Shown here in pieces: positions 1-11,842 of a stretch of DNA of 60,000 nucleotides. The notes below the pieces were generated by a model, which saw only the letters and a list, made by a program, of their open reading frames with translations, did no database searches and was not told the origin of the DNA. The translations under genes and the position numbers were made by a program. Source of the stretch: Cryptomeria japonica (Eukaryota; Streptophyta; Pinopsida; Cupressales; Cupressaceae); the NCBI RefSeq assembly GCF_030272615.1, contig NC_081413.1, positions 720,023,867 to 720,083,866 of the forward strand. Direction: 5' to 3'. Positions within the stretch are counted from its first letter, which is position 1; each line of letters starts with the position of its first letter.

Positions 1-552
1 ATATGGGTGCCCCCCATTAATATGTCAACATAACCCTATGTTGATGTCTTAAGGAAGCTAGAAACAAGGATACCTTACACTCAACACCAAGGACATATCC
101 TTTAGGAAACAATGTCATAAATCCAAGCTAGAGAGGGAATACTCTTCAAGAAAGGATAAGATAGTTGAAAAAGAGATATCTTGCAACAAGTGTAAAGGAA
201 ATCCTTGGAGGAGAAGAGATTTTTCTCAAAATGCATCTACCTCCAAGAGGAGCTATCTTGAAAAAACAAAACATCTTCTACCAAAAGAAGGGAAGTAGAA
301 CAAGAATGCACAACTTTTTCCTATTTCTAGGTGAAAGGGATTCTCGATGAAGGGTGACATAATTTTGAGCCAATGTGAAGGGTAAGTTTATGATAGATTT
401 ACATTTCCAAGTGAAGAAGAGGTTGTATCCAAGGACTTACACCTCTTGTATAAGATATAATCCTTGAGAAAACAATAGCTTCACACAAGGAATTACATCA
501 ATTCATAAGCAAATACTATTCAACAAAGGAAAAGCGGATCCTTACAAAGGAT

Positions 553-570
553 AGAGAGAGAGAGAGAGAG
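553..570. repeat. (AG)n microsatellite
   Basis: Uninterrupted AG dinucleotides, about nine units. Confidence 0.9.
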
Positions 571-622
571 ATCATTGCCCCCCAAGTGTAAGGACAATGA
601 GAAGAATTGCACAGCTTCTAAA

Positions 623-947
623 GAGAGATTATTCATAAGAGATTTACCATTTCAAACATGGAATAGGTCCTAAAAAGGGACATGCATGTACGTGTATGAA
701 GGATAACTCAATGTATGAAAGGACATCATGTTATGAAAAATGCAATGCAAGAGAAGAGTTAATATTCAAAGAGAAAGGGTGAGATAGAAGAAGGATCACA
801 AAATTTCTCTAAGGAGAGATCATTCATAAAAGATGTACCATTTAAAACAAGGAATAGGTCCTAACCAAGGAACAATCATGTGCTCGCATGAAGGATAACT
901 CAATGTAAGAAAGGACATCAAGCTATGAATAATGCAATCCATAGTAA
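623..947. repeat. Direct duplication, period about 191 bp
   Basis: Two units, about 623-756 and 814-947, share the same order of phrases (GAGAGATYATTCATAA, then GGAATAGGTCCTAA, then AAGGATAACTCAATGTA, then AAAGGACATCA). The spacer is about 57 bp. Only one equivalent is evident in the intact relative, so the duplication arose in this copy or its lineage. Confidence 0.7.
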
Positions 948-2152
948 AAATAGCGAAACCTTAGGAAGAGAAAAGATAATATTCTTTCCCCTCAAGCATA
1001 GAGACAAGAATAAATAGACTATTATGTTGCTCACTAAATATGATTGCACTTGAAATTGTACAACCATGAATGACAATGAGCCTACAATAGGTAGGCTAAC
1101 AATGTCGCATAGTGGGGAGCAACATAATAGGAACTTGAATGTTATTTGAAATGATCATAAGAAATATACCATTCATCATTAGATGTTATTTTTATTATGC
1201 ATGAATCAATATAATATTGTATTTTTATTTTCAAAGCTTGACACTCATTAGTAGAATGGCCATGAATTTTATGATACTTCCAAAAAGAAGAATTTTCAAG
1301 AGGTTAATTATGTTTCCTTCTTCTTGTAGGAAAAAGGAGAGAGATTAAATTGGCATGGAGAATATTGAACAAAAAAATTTCTTGTTGTAACACAAAATTG
1401 GAATGAGAGGTTGTGGATTCACTAGACAATTGAGGAGGAGTTGTTGACAAAGGAAGAGGTTGGAAACCTATCTTTTCACTAGAAAAGTATGATTTCTCAT
1501 GACTTTCACCACTTTGTTGCACACATCCTAAAACTCATCCATTACATCCATGTGTAGGATCAAGAGGGGGTTTTCTCTTAGGTGGGATTGGATTGAAGTT
1601 TAAAGAGGCCCAATAAATTTCTAGACATAATTTAGGAAAAACATTTTGAGTATCAAATTCCAGCATCTTAGATTTTCTAGAAAAAGGTGTGAAATCTAAG
1701 GACCCCAATCATCGGGTCTAAGAGTTCTTCTTTACGAACTTCTTTAGTAGGAGATGGTGTATTTGTTTGAATTGGAGAGACGATTGTAGGAACTAAGAAA
1801 GTATACTGCACTTCAATTTTTATGGTCTCATCTAAAGAAAACACCTCACTGTTATATGTGTAAGGCACTGCATGATAATCAGGAAGATTTTTTTATTTCT
1901 CAGCAATATTAATTTTATTGTTTTGATCTTTGTTAAGCTCTTCATTTTTGGGAAAGAGATCATTAAAATTATGGGAAATACCATCATCTTATTTCTCTAA
2001 GGTATCTTTGTGATTAAGACAATCAATAGGAAAGAGATTATCATATGTATTTAATGCTTCATCTCTCTAGGAGGAAGGCTATTGAAATGAATAGAAGGTG
2101 ATGTGCTATAAAAAGAATTCTCAGTCATTTCAACTTCTTTTACCAAAATATT

Positions 2153-3659
2153 TGTTGGCATTATAACAGACAAGGAGAGATTGTTTGCATTTCAATAAGG
2201 ATATTGAGAAGGTTGTTGATGATTATGGATATAACTGATTAAGGATGTTTACTGTCTTAATAGTATTATTTTGTCATTGATGTCAAGAAATTGATTTTCT
2301 AATTCAGTATGATGTTTCCATATCTTAAGAAGTATGATTTATTGAGTATAAAGATGTCGGTAAAAGACACAGAAAGATTGTGATGAATAAGGGGAGAAAT
2401 AAGTTATTCAATGAGCAACTATTACCGAGTTAGACAATGATGAGATCATGATGTTTAGATTGTTTTGATATCCTACATATGTTTTTGATTGTAAGGTTAA
2501 TACTATACTATGTTACCGAGTAAAGAACCTAGTTGGTAAACCCTAAGGAACCTAGTCGGTAAACCCTAAGGCAGAATGTCTACCGAGTCAAGTTTAATAT
2601 TTATCGAGTTGCAACCGAGCTGTAACAGAATGCATTAAATGATTAAAAGTGTTATTTAATGAAGGAAGCTGATGAGCTGGAATTGATTAAATGATTAGTA
2701 TGTCGTTCATGAAGTTTGTTAAGAATCTATGGCAATGGAAGATCGGCAGAAAGATCTACAGCTCATATTGGACCGCAATACCTTAGCACAAGTTCCAAGA
2801 AATGTATGCAAGTTCCAAGGTGAGGTAAAACATTTTCAGATCAAAAGATACATTGAACCTAGTCAAGTTTGAAGATCTGATGGCTATGATTGATCATGGG
2901 ATATGTGATCAAGGAGATTAAGAAGTTAGCAAATTGTTTATAAATAAGGAATGGTTGATAAACAATGTATGCGGGCAAGTGTAAGCACAAGGATGCTACA
3001 TAGTGATTACCGTGCATAGAAGCTCGAAGACCTATTTGATGAACAGAGTATAGAGCCCAGCAGAGGGACAAGATAAGTCTTATGACTAGATTGTATTGAG
3101 CAAATAAGAATCTGCTTTAGCATTTTAGATGCAAAGTTGCAGATATATTTTTATTACTGTTATTTTGTGAAGTGACAGAAAATCTCTTAACCGAGTGGAC
3201 TTAACAGTCTTATTTGTAAAATCCTCTAGCAAGGTGACATTTTGATTAAGTGTTTGAAACCCTTTAACAAGGTCACCTCTAACAAGGTGAAGATCCTAAC
3301 AGATCTAATGGAAATCCCTTAACCAGGTCACATCTAGCAATGTGTTTGTAATCTTTAACAAGATTTTCTTTTAACCGAGCATACTCCAGAAGAGTATATT
3401 TCTTAGTGGCTCTAAATCCCACAGTGGTTTTCCCCTATTTGGGTTTCCACGTTAAATCTGGTGTTATGAGTGTTGTTATGATTATGTGCTTCTAAGGTTG
3501 CATGTTTTACAGTTTTGATTACATATATCTATTTAAGCTACCCAGGTTGAATTTGTTGATTTTATGGAAGATTAAGTTTGTATGATTCACTCCCCCCCCC
3601 CTGCTCTCTCATCTTGTTAGCTTGGCATTTGTACTTAACAATTAGTATTAGAACTATCA
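2153..3659 (+). repeat. 5' LTR of Copia C
   Basis: Starts TGTTGG and ends CTATCA directly before the primer site. Matches 8156-9676 along its length. Close to the 3' edge it has a C-run inside TGATTCACTCCCCC, a feature shared with the other Copia LTRs in the window. Confidence 0.9.
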
Positions 3660-3661
3660 AT

Positions 3662-3673
3662 TGGTATCAAAGC
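3662..3673 (+). other. Primer binding site of Copia C
   Basis: TGGTATCAAAGC, one base different from the usual plant Copia site TGGTATCAGAGC, which pairs with initiator tRNA-Met. It lies two bases after the LTR end. Confidence 0.85.
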
Positions 3674-3723
3674 TTTGGACTTAGGAGGAAAAGTTTAAAA
3701 GTACTTGAGGCAAAAATCCAAAG

Positions 3724-4627
3724 ATGTATAAGAGGGATGCATCGAAGTTGAACAAGTCAAGCTTCTCTACATGGCAGAAAAGGATAAAGTTGCACCTATC
3801 AGGAGTTGGAGAATGATTTCATTACACCGAGCACCTATCCATTAACAATGGAAGAGATAAAGGCAAAGCAAGAACATATTCAAGCAATGATTGAAATAAC
3901 ATCTGCATTGACCGACTCAGAGTTTAATGATCTAGAAGGCTGCAATGATGCCAAGGCAATGTGGGACAAGCTCATATCTATGTATGGCGGTGATGAACAT
4001 GTTCAAAGAGAAAAAGTGGACAGTCTAAGAGGACAACTTGAATCTATGAGAATGAATGAAGGTGAGAACATAACCCAGTACAGTACAAGACTAAAGGAGA
4101 TTGTCAATCAAATCAAAGGAGCGAGACGAACCATTGAAGAAAAGGATGTCACAAGTAAGTTATTAAGAACCCTTCTACCTACTTATGCAATCCGAGTCTC
4201 TGCAATCAATGAAATGAGGTTTGTACCCAATATGCCAGTTTCTTTGGATGCTACTATTGGTAAGCTACATGCATTTGAGTTAAGTAACTATGATAACAGT
4301 GGGTCTTCAGTAAATAAAATTGAGTCTACATTTAGTTCTTTTCATCTTGATGAATCTGATGATTATAATGATAGAAAGTATAAGTACTCTGAAGGGAATC
4401 ACAGTGGAGCAAGTGAAAGATTTCACAAAAACATGGAGGAGGTACACAAACTTTATGAAGAAATCAGAAAGCAAGAAGAGTTTGAAGCACTATTAGCCAG
4501 AAGGCTACCAAGAGGAAAAGGTAAGTACATAGGAAAGTTGCCTTTGAAATGTTTCAATTGTGATAAGATAGGACATATGGCTTCTAACTGTCCTGACAAA
4601 GATTCTATTGAAAAGAGAGATTACTGA
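3724..4627 (+). pseudogene. Copia C gag (capsid/nucleocapsid), frameshifted
   Basis: The likely start is ATG 3724, giving MYKRDASKLNKSSFSTWQKR. A one-base shift near 3800-3812 then moves the frame into the long open stretch that ends at 4627. Gag would form the cytoplasmic particle that packages element RNA. The mid-region reads LRGQLESMRMNEGENITQY, a usual Copia gag segment. Near the C-terminus is a CCHC zinc knuckle, CFNCDKIGHMASNC (about 4549-4590), with all four metal ligands kept. Gag and pol are in one polyprotein in Copia; here they are separated by the stop at 4625-4627 and further damage up to 4763. Confidence 0.85.
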
Positions 4628-7600
4628 GATGACAAATAGAAAAATCATCATTACAAAGGATACTGAGACTTCAGAAGAAGAGATAGAAAGTCATGCCTAA
4701 TAGCTGATGAGGAATCTAATGATGATAAATCAGATGAAACTGATACAGAGGAAGTTGTTTATGTGGCTATCAAAGATGGATCAGATGAAGAAAGGTATGA
4801 AGAAAAATCCCTAATATCTCACTTAAATACTAATGATTCTTGGATCATAGATAGTGGGTGCTCACATCACATGACAGGTGATAAACACAAGTTTGTTATG
4901 TTAGAAGATTATGATGGAGGTTATGTAAGATTTGGTAATGATGCACCATGTCCGGTAAAAGGTAAAGGATCCATAACACTTCTTGACAATGCTAAATGTA
5001 ATGATATTTATTGGGTTCAAGGTTTGAAATATAATTTGTTGAGTGTAGCATAGCTAAACAACAAAGGTTACCGAATAGAATTTCAGAAAGGAATTGTCAA
5101 AGTTCATGACAAGCATGGAAAGTTAGCTGCTATTGGGACTCAAACAAAAGGTAACACATTTCACCTTGACTCAACTTGGAATAAGTGTCTTTATGCAAAG
5201 ATAGATGATACCTGGTTATGGCATAAAAGGTTTTGTCATGTAAATTTTGATAATCTGATCAAAATAAGCAAGAAGCACCGAGTAAGAGGTCTACCGATTC
5301 TTGAGAAACCTGAGAATGCTATGTGTCAAAGATGCCAAATGGGTAAGATGATAGGATCAAGCTTCATAAGTAAGTCCTACACTTCTAAGGGAATTTTAGC
5401 TCTTGTGCACACTAATCTTTGTGGTCCTATGAAAGTTCAGAGTTATTATGATTATAAGTACTTCATATTATTTGTGGATGATTACTCAAGGATGATGTCA
5501 GTAATGTTTTTAAAACAAAAATAAGAAGCTTCTCAAATGTTTAAATGGTACAAGGCAAGAGTTGAAAATGAAACAGGAAGACAACTGAAATGTCTTAGAT
5601 CAGATAGAGGAGGAGAGTTTACCTCTGATGAGTTTAACTTATTTTGTAATGATCATGGTATAAAAAGACAAATCTCTGCACTGAGAACTCCATAGCAAAA
5701 TGGGATAGCTGAGAGAAGAAACAGATCAATTATGGATTGTGCAAGAACCCTAATGATTGAAAAGAAAGTGCCACAAACATTTTGGAGAGAAGCAATCAGC
5801 ATAGCAGTTTACACCCTGAACCGAGTACTTCTTGAAGAAAGGAACCTTGAAGACACCATATGAAATCTGGTATGACAAGAAACCTAATGTAAGTTATTTC
5901 AAAATCTTTGGAAGTAGATGTTATGTACACAAAGATGATAGAAATGGAAAGTTTAATCAGAAAAGTGAAGAAGGAACATTTCTTGGTTATTCTTCTAGAA
6001 GTAAAGCATTTAAATGTCTGATCAAATCCTCTAACAAAATAGTAGAAAGTGCAAATGTGAAAATTGATGAATTTGCAGAAAGAAATGATGAAGGAAACTC
6101 CAAAGAACCAGAAGATTATGAAGAATTTGTCTATGTTCAACTGACAAGTCCTACCAAGAGAGTTACTAAAGAAACTAAAGAGGATATTCTGTTACCGAGT
6201 GATGAAGAAGATCATACAGAGCCTATCGAGCATGTATTAGCCAAGTATGTCAGAAGGAATCATGCATCAAGTCAGATTATAGGAGATAAGGATGATCTAA
6301 TGATGACAAGAAACAAACTGAGACAGAACACATGTCTGATATCTGAATTTGAACCAAGAATAGTGAAAGAGGCATTTAACAGTGAAGATTGGATAAATGC
6401 AATGACAAAAGAGATTGATCAAATCAAGAAGAATGACACATGGACACTGGTCCCAAGACCGAAGGACAAAAATGTAATCAGTACAAAGTGGATTTTCAAA
6501 AACAAGCTGAATGAAAAAGGTGAGGTCATTCGAAATAAAGCAAGACTAGTTTGCAAAGGTTGTGCTCAAGAATAGGGAATTGATTATGGTGAGACTTGAA
6601 GGAGTAATAACATTGTTGGCATATGCTGCTTTCAAAAACTTCAAGGTATGTCAAATGGATGTCAAATCTGCATTTCTGAATGGTATATTAGAAGAAGAAG
6701 TTTTTATTAAACAACTTGAAGGATTTGTTGAAGGAGAGTACAAAGATCAGGTATGTAAATTGAACAAAGCTTTATATGGTTTGAAACAAGCACCTAGAGC
6801 ATGGTATGAGAGATTGCACTCTTATTTGATCAAGATTGGTTTTATAAGAACAAGTGAAAATAGCAATATGTACATGAAGAATGATGAAAATGGAATACTG
6901 ATCTCAGCCATATTTGTTGATGATATTAATTTGAGATGTCATTAATCGATGAGATAAAGTATTTTATAGGTTTACAGATACTGCAAATGAAAGATAAGAT
7001 TTTCATTACTCAATCCAAGTACATAAAGGAAATCTTGAAGAAATTTGGAATGGAGGATTCAAAACCAGTAAGTACTCCTATGACTACCAACTGTAAATTA
7101 TCGAAGAATGATGAATCTGCATCTGTTGATGAGACACTTTACTGATCCATGATTGGAAAACTACAATATGTTGTTCACAACAGACCAGACATAGCACATG
7201 CAGTAGGTATAGTTGCAAGATTTTCTGCAGATCCCAAGGAAACACACAGGACAGCAATCAAGAGATTTTTTTAGGTACTTGAAAGGTACTAAGGATTATG
7301 GCTTAGTATATCAGAAAGGAAATGGCTTTGATTTAAACGTTTATACTGATGCTGATTGGGCAAGCAACATTGATGATAGAAAAAGCACAAGTGGAGGAGC
7401 TTTCTTTTTAGGAGAAAGACTAGTGAGTTGGCTTAGCAAGAAACAAGGATGTGTTTCATAGTCAACAGCAGAAGCTAAATATGTTGCTGCAGCATTGAAT
7501 TGTACCAATATAGCATGGATCAAACAACTGTTGGAAGGTATAAATGAGAAAGTTACCAAGCCAGTAACTATATTCAGTGACAATACTAGTGCCATTAACA

Positions 7601-7798
7601 TTTCAAAGAATTCTGTTATGCACTCTAAGACAAAGCACATCTCTATCAAATATCATTATCTTAGAGAAGAAAGTGGTGTTGGAGTATGTTAGCACAAAGG
7701 AACAAATAGCAGATATCTTCACCAAGCCACTGCTAAGGGACACTTTTGAGTATCTCAGAAGTAAGTTAGGGGTCCTACCCCTATCTTCTACTCACTGA
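4628..7798 (+). pseudogene. Copia C pol: protease, integrase, RT, RNase H, with stops and shifts
   Basis: The protease motif WIIDSGCSHHMTGD (about 4838-4880) keeps Asp-Ser-Gly. The integrase zinc region WLWHKRFCHVNFD leads to MCQRCQMGK, but the first catalytic Asp is replaced (HTNLCGP instead of the usual HTDLCGP). The LRSDRGGEF integrase core follows near 5594-5620. RT has QMDVKSAFLNG, LYGLKQAPRAWY and FVDDI. RNase H has YTDADWAS and KSTSGGAFFLG, and the end reads TKEQIADIFTKPL. Breaks include stops at 5051, 5522, 5693, 6573, 7143 and 7459 and frame changes near 5825, 6940 and 7267. Several stops sit where relatives have Gln or Arg, so they look like single C-to-T changes. Confidence 0.9.
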
Positions 7799-8028
7799 CC
7801 GAGTTCAGTGAAAGCATCAATTCGATGAATCTACAGAGTATTATGTGTGGATTGATGCTTATTTACACACTTTAGGAGATTTTCTAAAGGTGTGCGGAAA
7901 ACAAAATAGGGAACGGGAATTGAAGACATAATGCTCTGACTAAGACTGAGTTGTCACATAACAACAAGGAATTCACTTCTCAGCGGAAGAAATCGTGTTT
8001 TAGTTCTTTACTTTTTGGCATTGTTGTC

Positions 8029-8155
8029 AAAGGGGGAGAAGACTAATGTATGGGGGAGAAGTCTGATGACAGGGGGAGAGCATTTCAGAATCTCGTAGCA
8101 ATCTGAATCTAAATCAATTAGGTTAAATCAATCCATCAATGCCAAAGGGGGAGAT
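8029..8155 (+). promoter_or_regulatory. Polypurine tract cluster of Copia C (four tracts)
   Basis: Four G-rich tracts: 8029-8040, 8050-8060, 8069-8080 and 8144-8155 (AAAGGGGGAGAT). The last one abuts the 3' LTR and is the expected plus-strand primer. Repeated tracts in this position are a known trait of Sireviruses. Confidence 0.8.
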
Positions 8156-9676
8156 TGTTGGCATTATAACAGACAAGGAAAGATTGTTCGCATTTCAATA
8201 AGGATATTGAGAAGGTTGTTGATGATTATGGATATAACTGATTAAGGATGTTTACTGTATTAATATTATTATTTTGTCATTGATGTCAAGAAATTGATTT
8301 TCTAATTCAGTATGATGTTGCCATATCTTAAGAAGTATGATTTGATGAGTATAAAGATGTCCGTAAAAGACACAGAAAGATTGTGATGAATAAGGGGAGA
8401 AATAAGTTATTCAATGAGCAACTATTACCGAGTTAGACAATGATGAGATCATGATGTTTAGATTGTTTTGATATCCTACATATGTTTTTGATTGTAAGGT
8501 TAATACTATACTATGTTACCGAGTAAAGAACCTAGTCAGTAAACCCTAAGGAACCTAGTCGGTAAACCCTAAGGTTATCACTATCGGTTAATGAAGGCGG
8601 AATGTCTATCGAGTCAAGTTTAATATTTATCGAGTTGCAACCGAGCTGTAACAGAATGCATTAAATGATCAAAAGCATTATTTAATGAAGGAAGCTAATG
8701 AGCTGGAATTGATTAAATGATTAGTATGTCGTGCATGAAGTTTGTTAAGAATCTATGGCAATGGAAGATTGGCAGAAAGATCTACAGCTCAGATTGAACC
8801 GCAATACCTTAGTATAAGTTCCAAGAAATGTATGCAAGTTCCAAGGCAAGGTAAAATGTTTTCAGATTGAAAGATACATTGAACCTGGTCAAGTTTGAAG
8901 ATCCGATGGCTATGATTGATCATGGGATATGTGATCAAGGAGATTAAGCTGTTAGCAAATTGTTTATAAATAAGGAACTGTTGATAAACAATGTATGCAG
9001 GCAAGTGTAACACAGGGATGCTACATAGTGATTACCATGCACAGAAGCTTGAAGCCCTGTTTGATGAATAGAGTATAGAGCCCAGCAGAGGGACAAGATA
9101 AGTCCTATGACTAGATTGTATTGAGCAAATAAGAATCTACTTTAGCATTTTAGATGCAAAGTTGCAGATATATTTTTATTACTGTTATTTTGTGAAGTGA
9201 TAGAAAATCTCTTAACCAAGTGGACTTAACAGTCTTATTTGTAAAACCCTCTAGCAAGGTGACATTCTGATTGAGTGTTTGAAACCCTTTAACAAGGTCA
9301 CCTCTAACAGGTGAAGATCCTAACAAATCTGAGGGAAATCCCTTAACTAGGTCACATCTAGCAATGTGTTTGTAATCTTTACCAGGATTTTCTTTTAACC
9401 GAGCATACTCTAGAAGAGTATATTTCTTAGTGGGTCCGAAATCCCATAGTGGTTTTTCCCTATTTGGGTTTCCATGTTAAATCTAGTGTTATGAGTGTTG
9501 TTATGATTATTTGTTCTTAAGGTTGCATGTTTTATAGTTTTGATTACATATATCTATTTAAGCTACCAAGGTTGAATCTGTTGATTTTATGGAAGATTAA
9601 GTTTGTATGATTCACACCCCCCCCTCTCATCTTGTTAGCTTGGTATCTGTACTTAACAATTAGTATTAGAACTGTC
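8156..9676 (+). repeat. 3' LTR of Copia C
   Basis: Begins TGTTGGCATTATAAC right after the polypurine tract and matches 2153-3659. It carries an insertion near 8575-8600 that the left LTR lacks. The C-run after TGATTCACA is shorter than in the left LTR. Confidence 0.88.
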
Positions 9677-11354
9677 CTCTTTCTCCAAGGTATTCTCATG
9701 AGAGAGGAACATATTAAGAGAAAAATCCATGCCATCCTCTAATGGTTCATCCCAAATAGGGAGATCATTGAGAGAAGTGTTAAAAATATCTTCTTGCATC
9801 AATATGTCCTCTTTAGGGAGAGAAATTTTGGGAAAGGAATTATTGGTAGGTTCATAAAGGGGGTTTTTCATATATCTTAAATCCTTTCAACTTAATAACC
9901 TCTTCTTGTAAAAAGAAATTTGACATTTTTTCCAATTCAAAAAAGGAAACTTGCAATGAAAGAAGTGAATCTAGATGCAATCCACAAGATAACTTATAAA
10001 TTAGGGTTTTTGTAAATTCAACAACTAAATTTATGTAATTCAAATGAGATCTAGGAGGGAAAATTTGAATTTTGAATTTTCAAATTTGAGAATTGAAATC
10101 GGAACTTGCAGAATAATTAAATAATACAAAATTCTAGGAAAAATGATTATTCAATTAAATGAAGAAATTGATTGAAAGAATAAAGATCAATAATGCAATC
10201 TCCTAGGAAATTGAAAATGAAATTTATCCATAAGAGACTAAATTTCAAAATTAGGGCCTAATGAAAATAACCTCTTAATTTTAAAATTGAAAATTGAAAA
10301 GAGGGAAGATTTAAATATAAAATTAGGGTTGTCCACAACTAACCTCTTAATTTTAAAATTTTAAATATTGAAATGTTGAAATTTTGAAGAAATCAATTTA
10401 ATTTTAAAAAATAGGGTTTGTTGTAATTAACCACTTAATTCTCAAAATTTAAATTGAAATGGAAATGTTGAAATTCACATTTGTTTTCAGCCTCGAGGCG
10501 ACCTAAAACCAATAAAATTTCACAAATCTTTGGAATTGAGCAGTAAAATACAGTCAAAACATGCTCCCGAAATTTGAGGAGAAAAAGTCGGGACCAAGTA
10601 GGTACCTTATTGGTCTGACCAAATTTTCAAGGATGCAAGATATTGTCATTTTAATGCAAATTCCAAAAGGATATGGGAATTGGAGATGTCTAGATATACA
10701 AAAATAAGCCTTGAAGTTCGAAATAGGACACACTTAGGATGTTCGAGAAGATGATTAATTGAAAGAATAAAACAAAAAAAGGGCACACTTAAGGGTTGAC
10801 TTTTATGATGTTTAGAAGTACAACAAGAGAATTTAGATTTAATTGAGTCAATTAAATGCTTAAAGGAAAAAATTTAATTGCACAAGATTAATTTGATTTT
10901 AAAAATTAGGGTTTGTTGCATAAACCGCTTTAATTTTTAAAATTTAAATTTGAAAATTTGAATGTTGTAAAGAGGGATAGTGAATTTTGAAATTGAAGCA
11001 ACGACTCAAATTTGAAAATTAATTCAAGATCTACACAGCCCACAAGTTCCATTTTAAAATTAAAAATTAGGGTTTTGTGATTTAACTACTTAATTTTTTT
11101 AAAAAAATTGAAAATTGAACATGCAAATGAAAACTTGAATTGTAAAATTGAAGAGTTCTCAGATCTTAAACAATCAATCCAATTTAGACAAATCACAAGC
11201 TCAATTTTGAATCTAAAAAATTAGGGTTTTTATGAATTTAACTAAATTGCAAGGAAATTAAGCTTGTAATTGAAAATTTGAATTTTAAATTGCATACACT
11301 CAAATCTGAAAACAAAAATCAGAATTAAGGGTTTTCACGTCGGGTTCACCAAAA
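9677..11354 (-). repeat. 5'-side internal region of RT-less element copy 1: ORF scrap and AT-rich leader
   Basis: From 9871 down to 9677 the minus strand encodes a scrap with IWDEPLEDGMDFSL, close to TTWDEPLEEGVDYSL in the intact 1075-residue protein. This fixes orientation and family. The remainder, about 9900-11354, is a very AT-rich leader built from recurring phrases with ATTAGGGTTT (on the minus strand AAACCCTAAT) followed by CTTAATTTT; perfect TTAGGGTTT occurs at 10001, 10906, 11067 and 11221. No ORF of note lies in the leader. Confidence 0.75.
11336..11354 (-). other. Primer binding site region of RT-less element copy 1
   Basis: On the minus strand the text immediately inside the LTR reads TTTTGGTGAACCCGACGTG, the same as in the intact copy at 38185-38203. 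It fits the 3' end of a tRNA (ending CCA), but I could not name the tRNA. Confidence 0.65.
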
Positions 11355-11842
11355 TGTAAAGTGGAAAATTCGAGGCTTAGAAAATTCACCACATGAAAGG
11401 GGGAAATCACTAAATCGATTTTCACTTGGAGGACTTTATATTCAAAAGAGGGGATGAATCCACTAGATCCAATTCTAAATGATGCAAGGAATGAATACTA
11501 TGTAGATTGCTTGTGTTTGGAATGTGTTTGACCCTCTTTTATGAGTTGAATAGATAAAGTGTTGGGATTGAAGACAAAATAAGCGGAAACAGTGAGCTAC
11601 ATATTTGGGATTTCATCGTGCACCTGGATCTGAGAAGTTTGAGATGATTCGAGGCTGCTTTGCAAAATTTGCCAAAAGTTGCAGGGACCATGTGTCTGAA
11701 CCAAGTCACCCCCAACTTGGTCCCTCAAACTTTTCACGCATCGAAAAGGGTTTTTCCATCTCTACAAATTAAGCGTAATTCTAGAAGTATAGTTGTGCAC
11801 CTGCTTCCTACACACAAAAAGAAGAAGAAAGGGGTTGGGAAT
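11355..11842 (-). repeat. 5' LTR of RT-less element copy 1, first part
   Basis: Begins TGTAAAGTGG directly after the primer-site text. It is cut at 11842 by Copia A and resumes at 26983. The last five bases, GGAAT (11838-11842), are the left copy of Copia A's target duplication. Confidence 0.75.

Larger units (their letters stand above)
1..2152 (-). repeat. 3'-side internal region of RT-less element copy 1
   Basis: Mostly non-coding element DNA, rich in AAGGA/GAGA purine runs on the plus strand. It aligns with the downstream non-coding part of the intact element (about 33700-34680) and then, from about 1677, with a short piece of its coding region. An internal duplication is present at 623-756 and 814-947, and an (AG)n run at 553-570. 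Short minus-strand open stretches at 1304-1522 and 1677-1868 are leftovers, not genes. Confidence 0.65.
2153..9676 (+). mobile_element. Ty1/Copia LTR retrotransposon C, full-length, inactivated
   Basis: Complete structure of about 7.5 kb: 5' LTR 2153-3659, primer site 3662-3673, gag from 3724, pol remnants to about 7798, four polypurine tracts (8029-8155) and 3' LTR 8156-9676. The order protease, integrase, RT, RNase H is the Copia order. It interrupts the coding part of RT-less element copy 1. The LTRs remain very similar; the clearest difference is about 23 extra bases near 8575-8600 in the right one. I could not find a matching target duplication: 2148-2152 reads ATATT and the right edge near 9676 has no match. 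The right boundary is good to a few bases. A SIRE-like lineage is inferred from the HHMTGD protease text and the repeated polypurine tracts. Confidence 0.92.

Noticed and set aside
5796-6140. 114-residue minus-strand frame
   Set aside because: Antisense to Copia C integrase/RT coding text, which has clear homology in the sense direction.
7341-7649. 102-residue minus-strand frame
   Set aside because: Antisense shadow of Copia C RNase H.
7799-8028. An env-like ORF between pol and the 3' LTR, as in some Sireviruses
   Set aside because: No open frame of note in this interval, nor in the equivalent intervals of elements A and B.
2148-9682. Target duplication for Copia C
   Set aside because: No 4-6 bp match between the two flanks near the inferred ends; reported as unknown.
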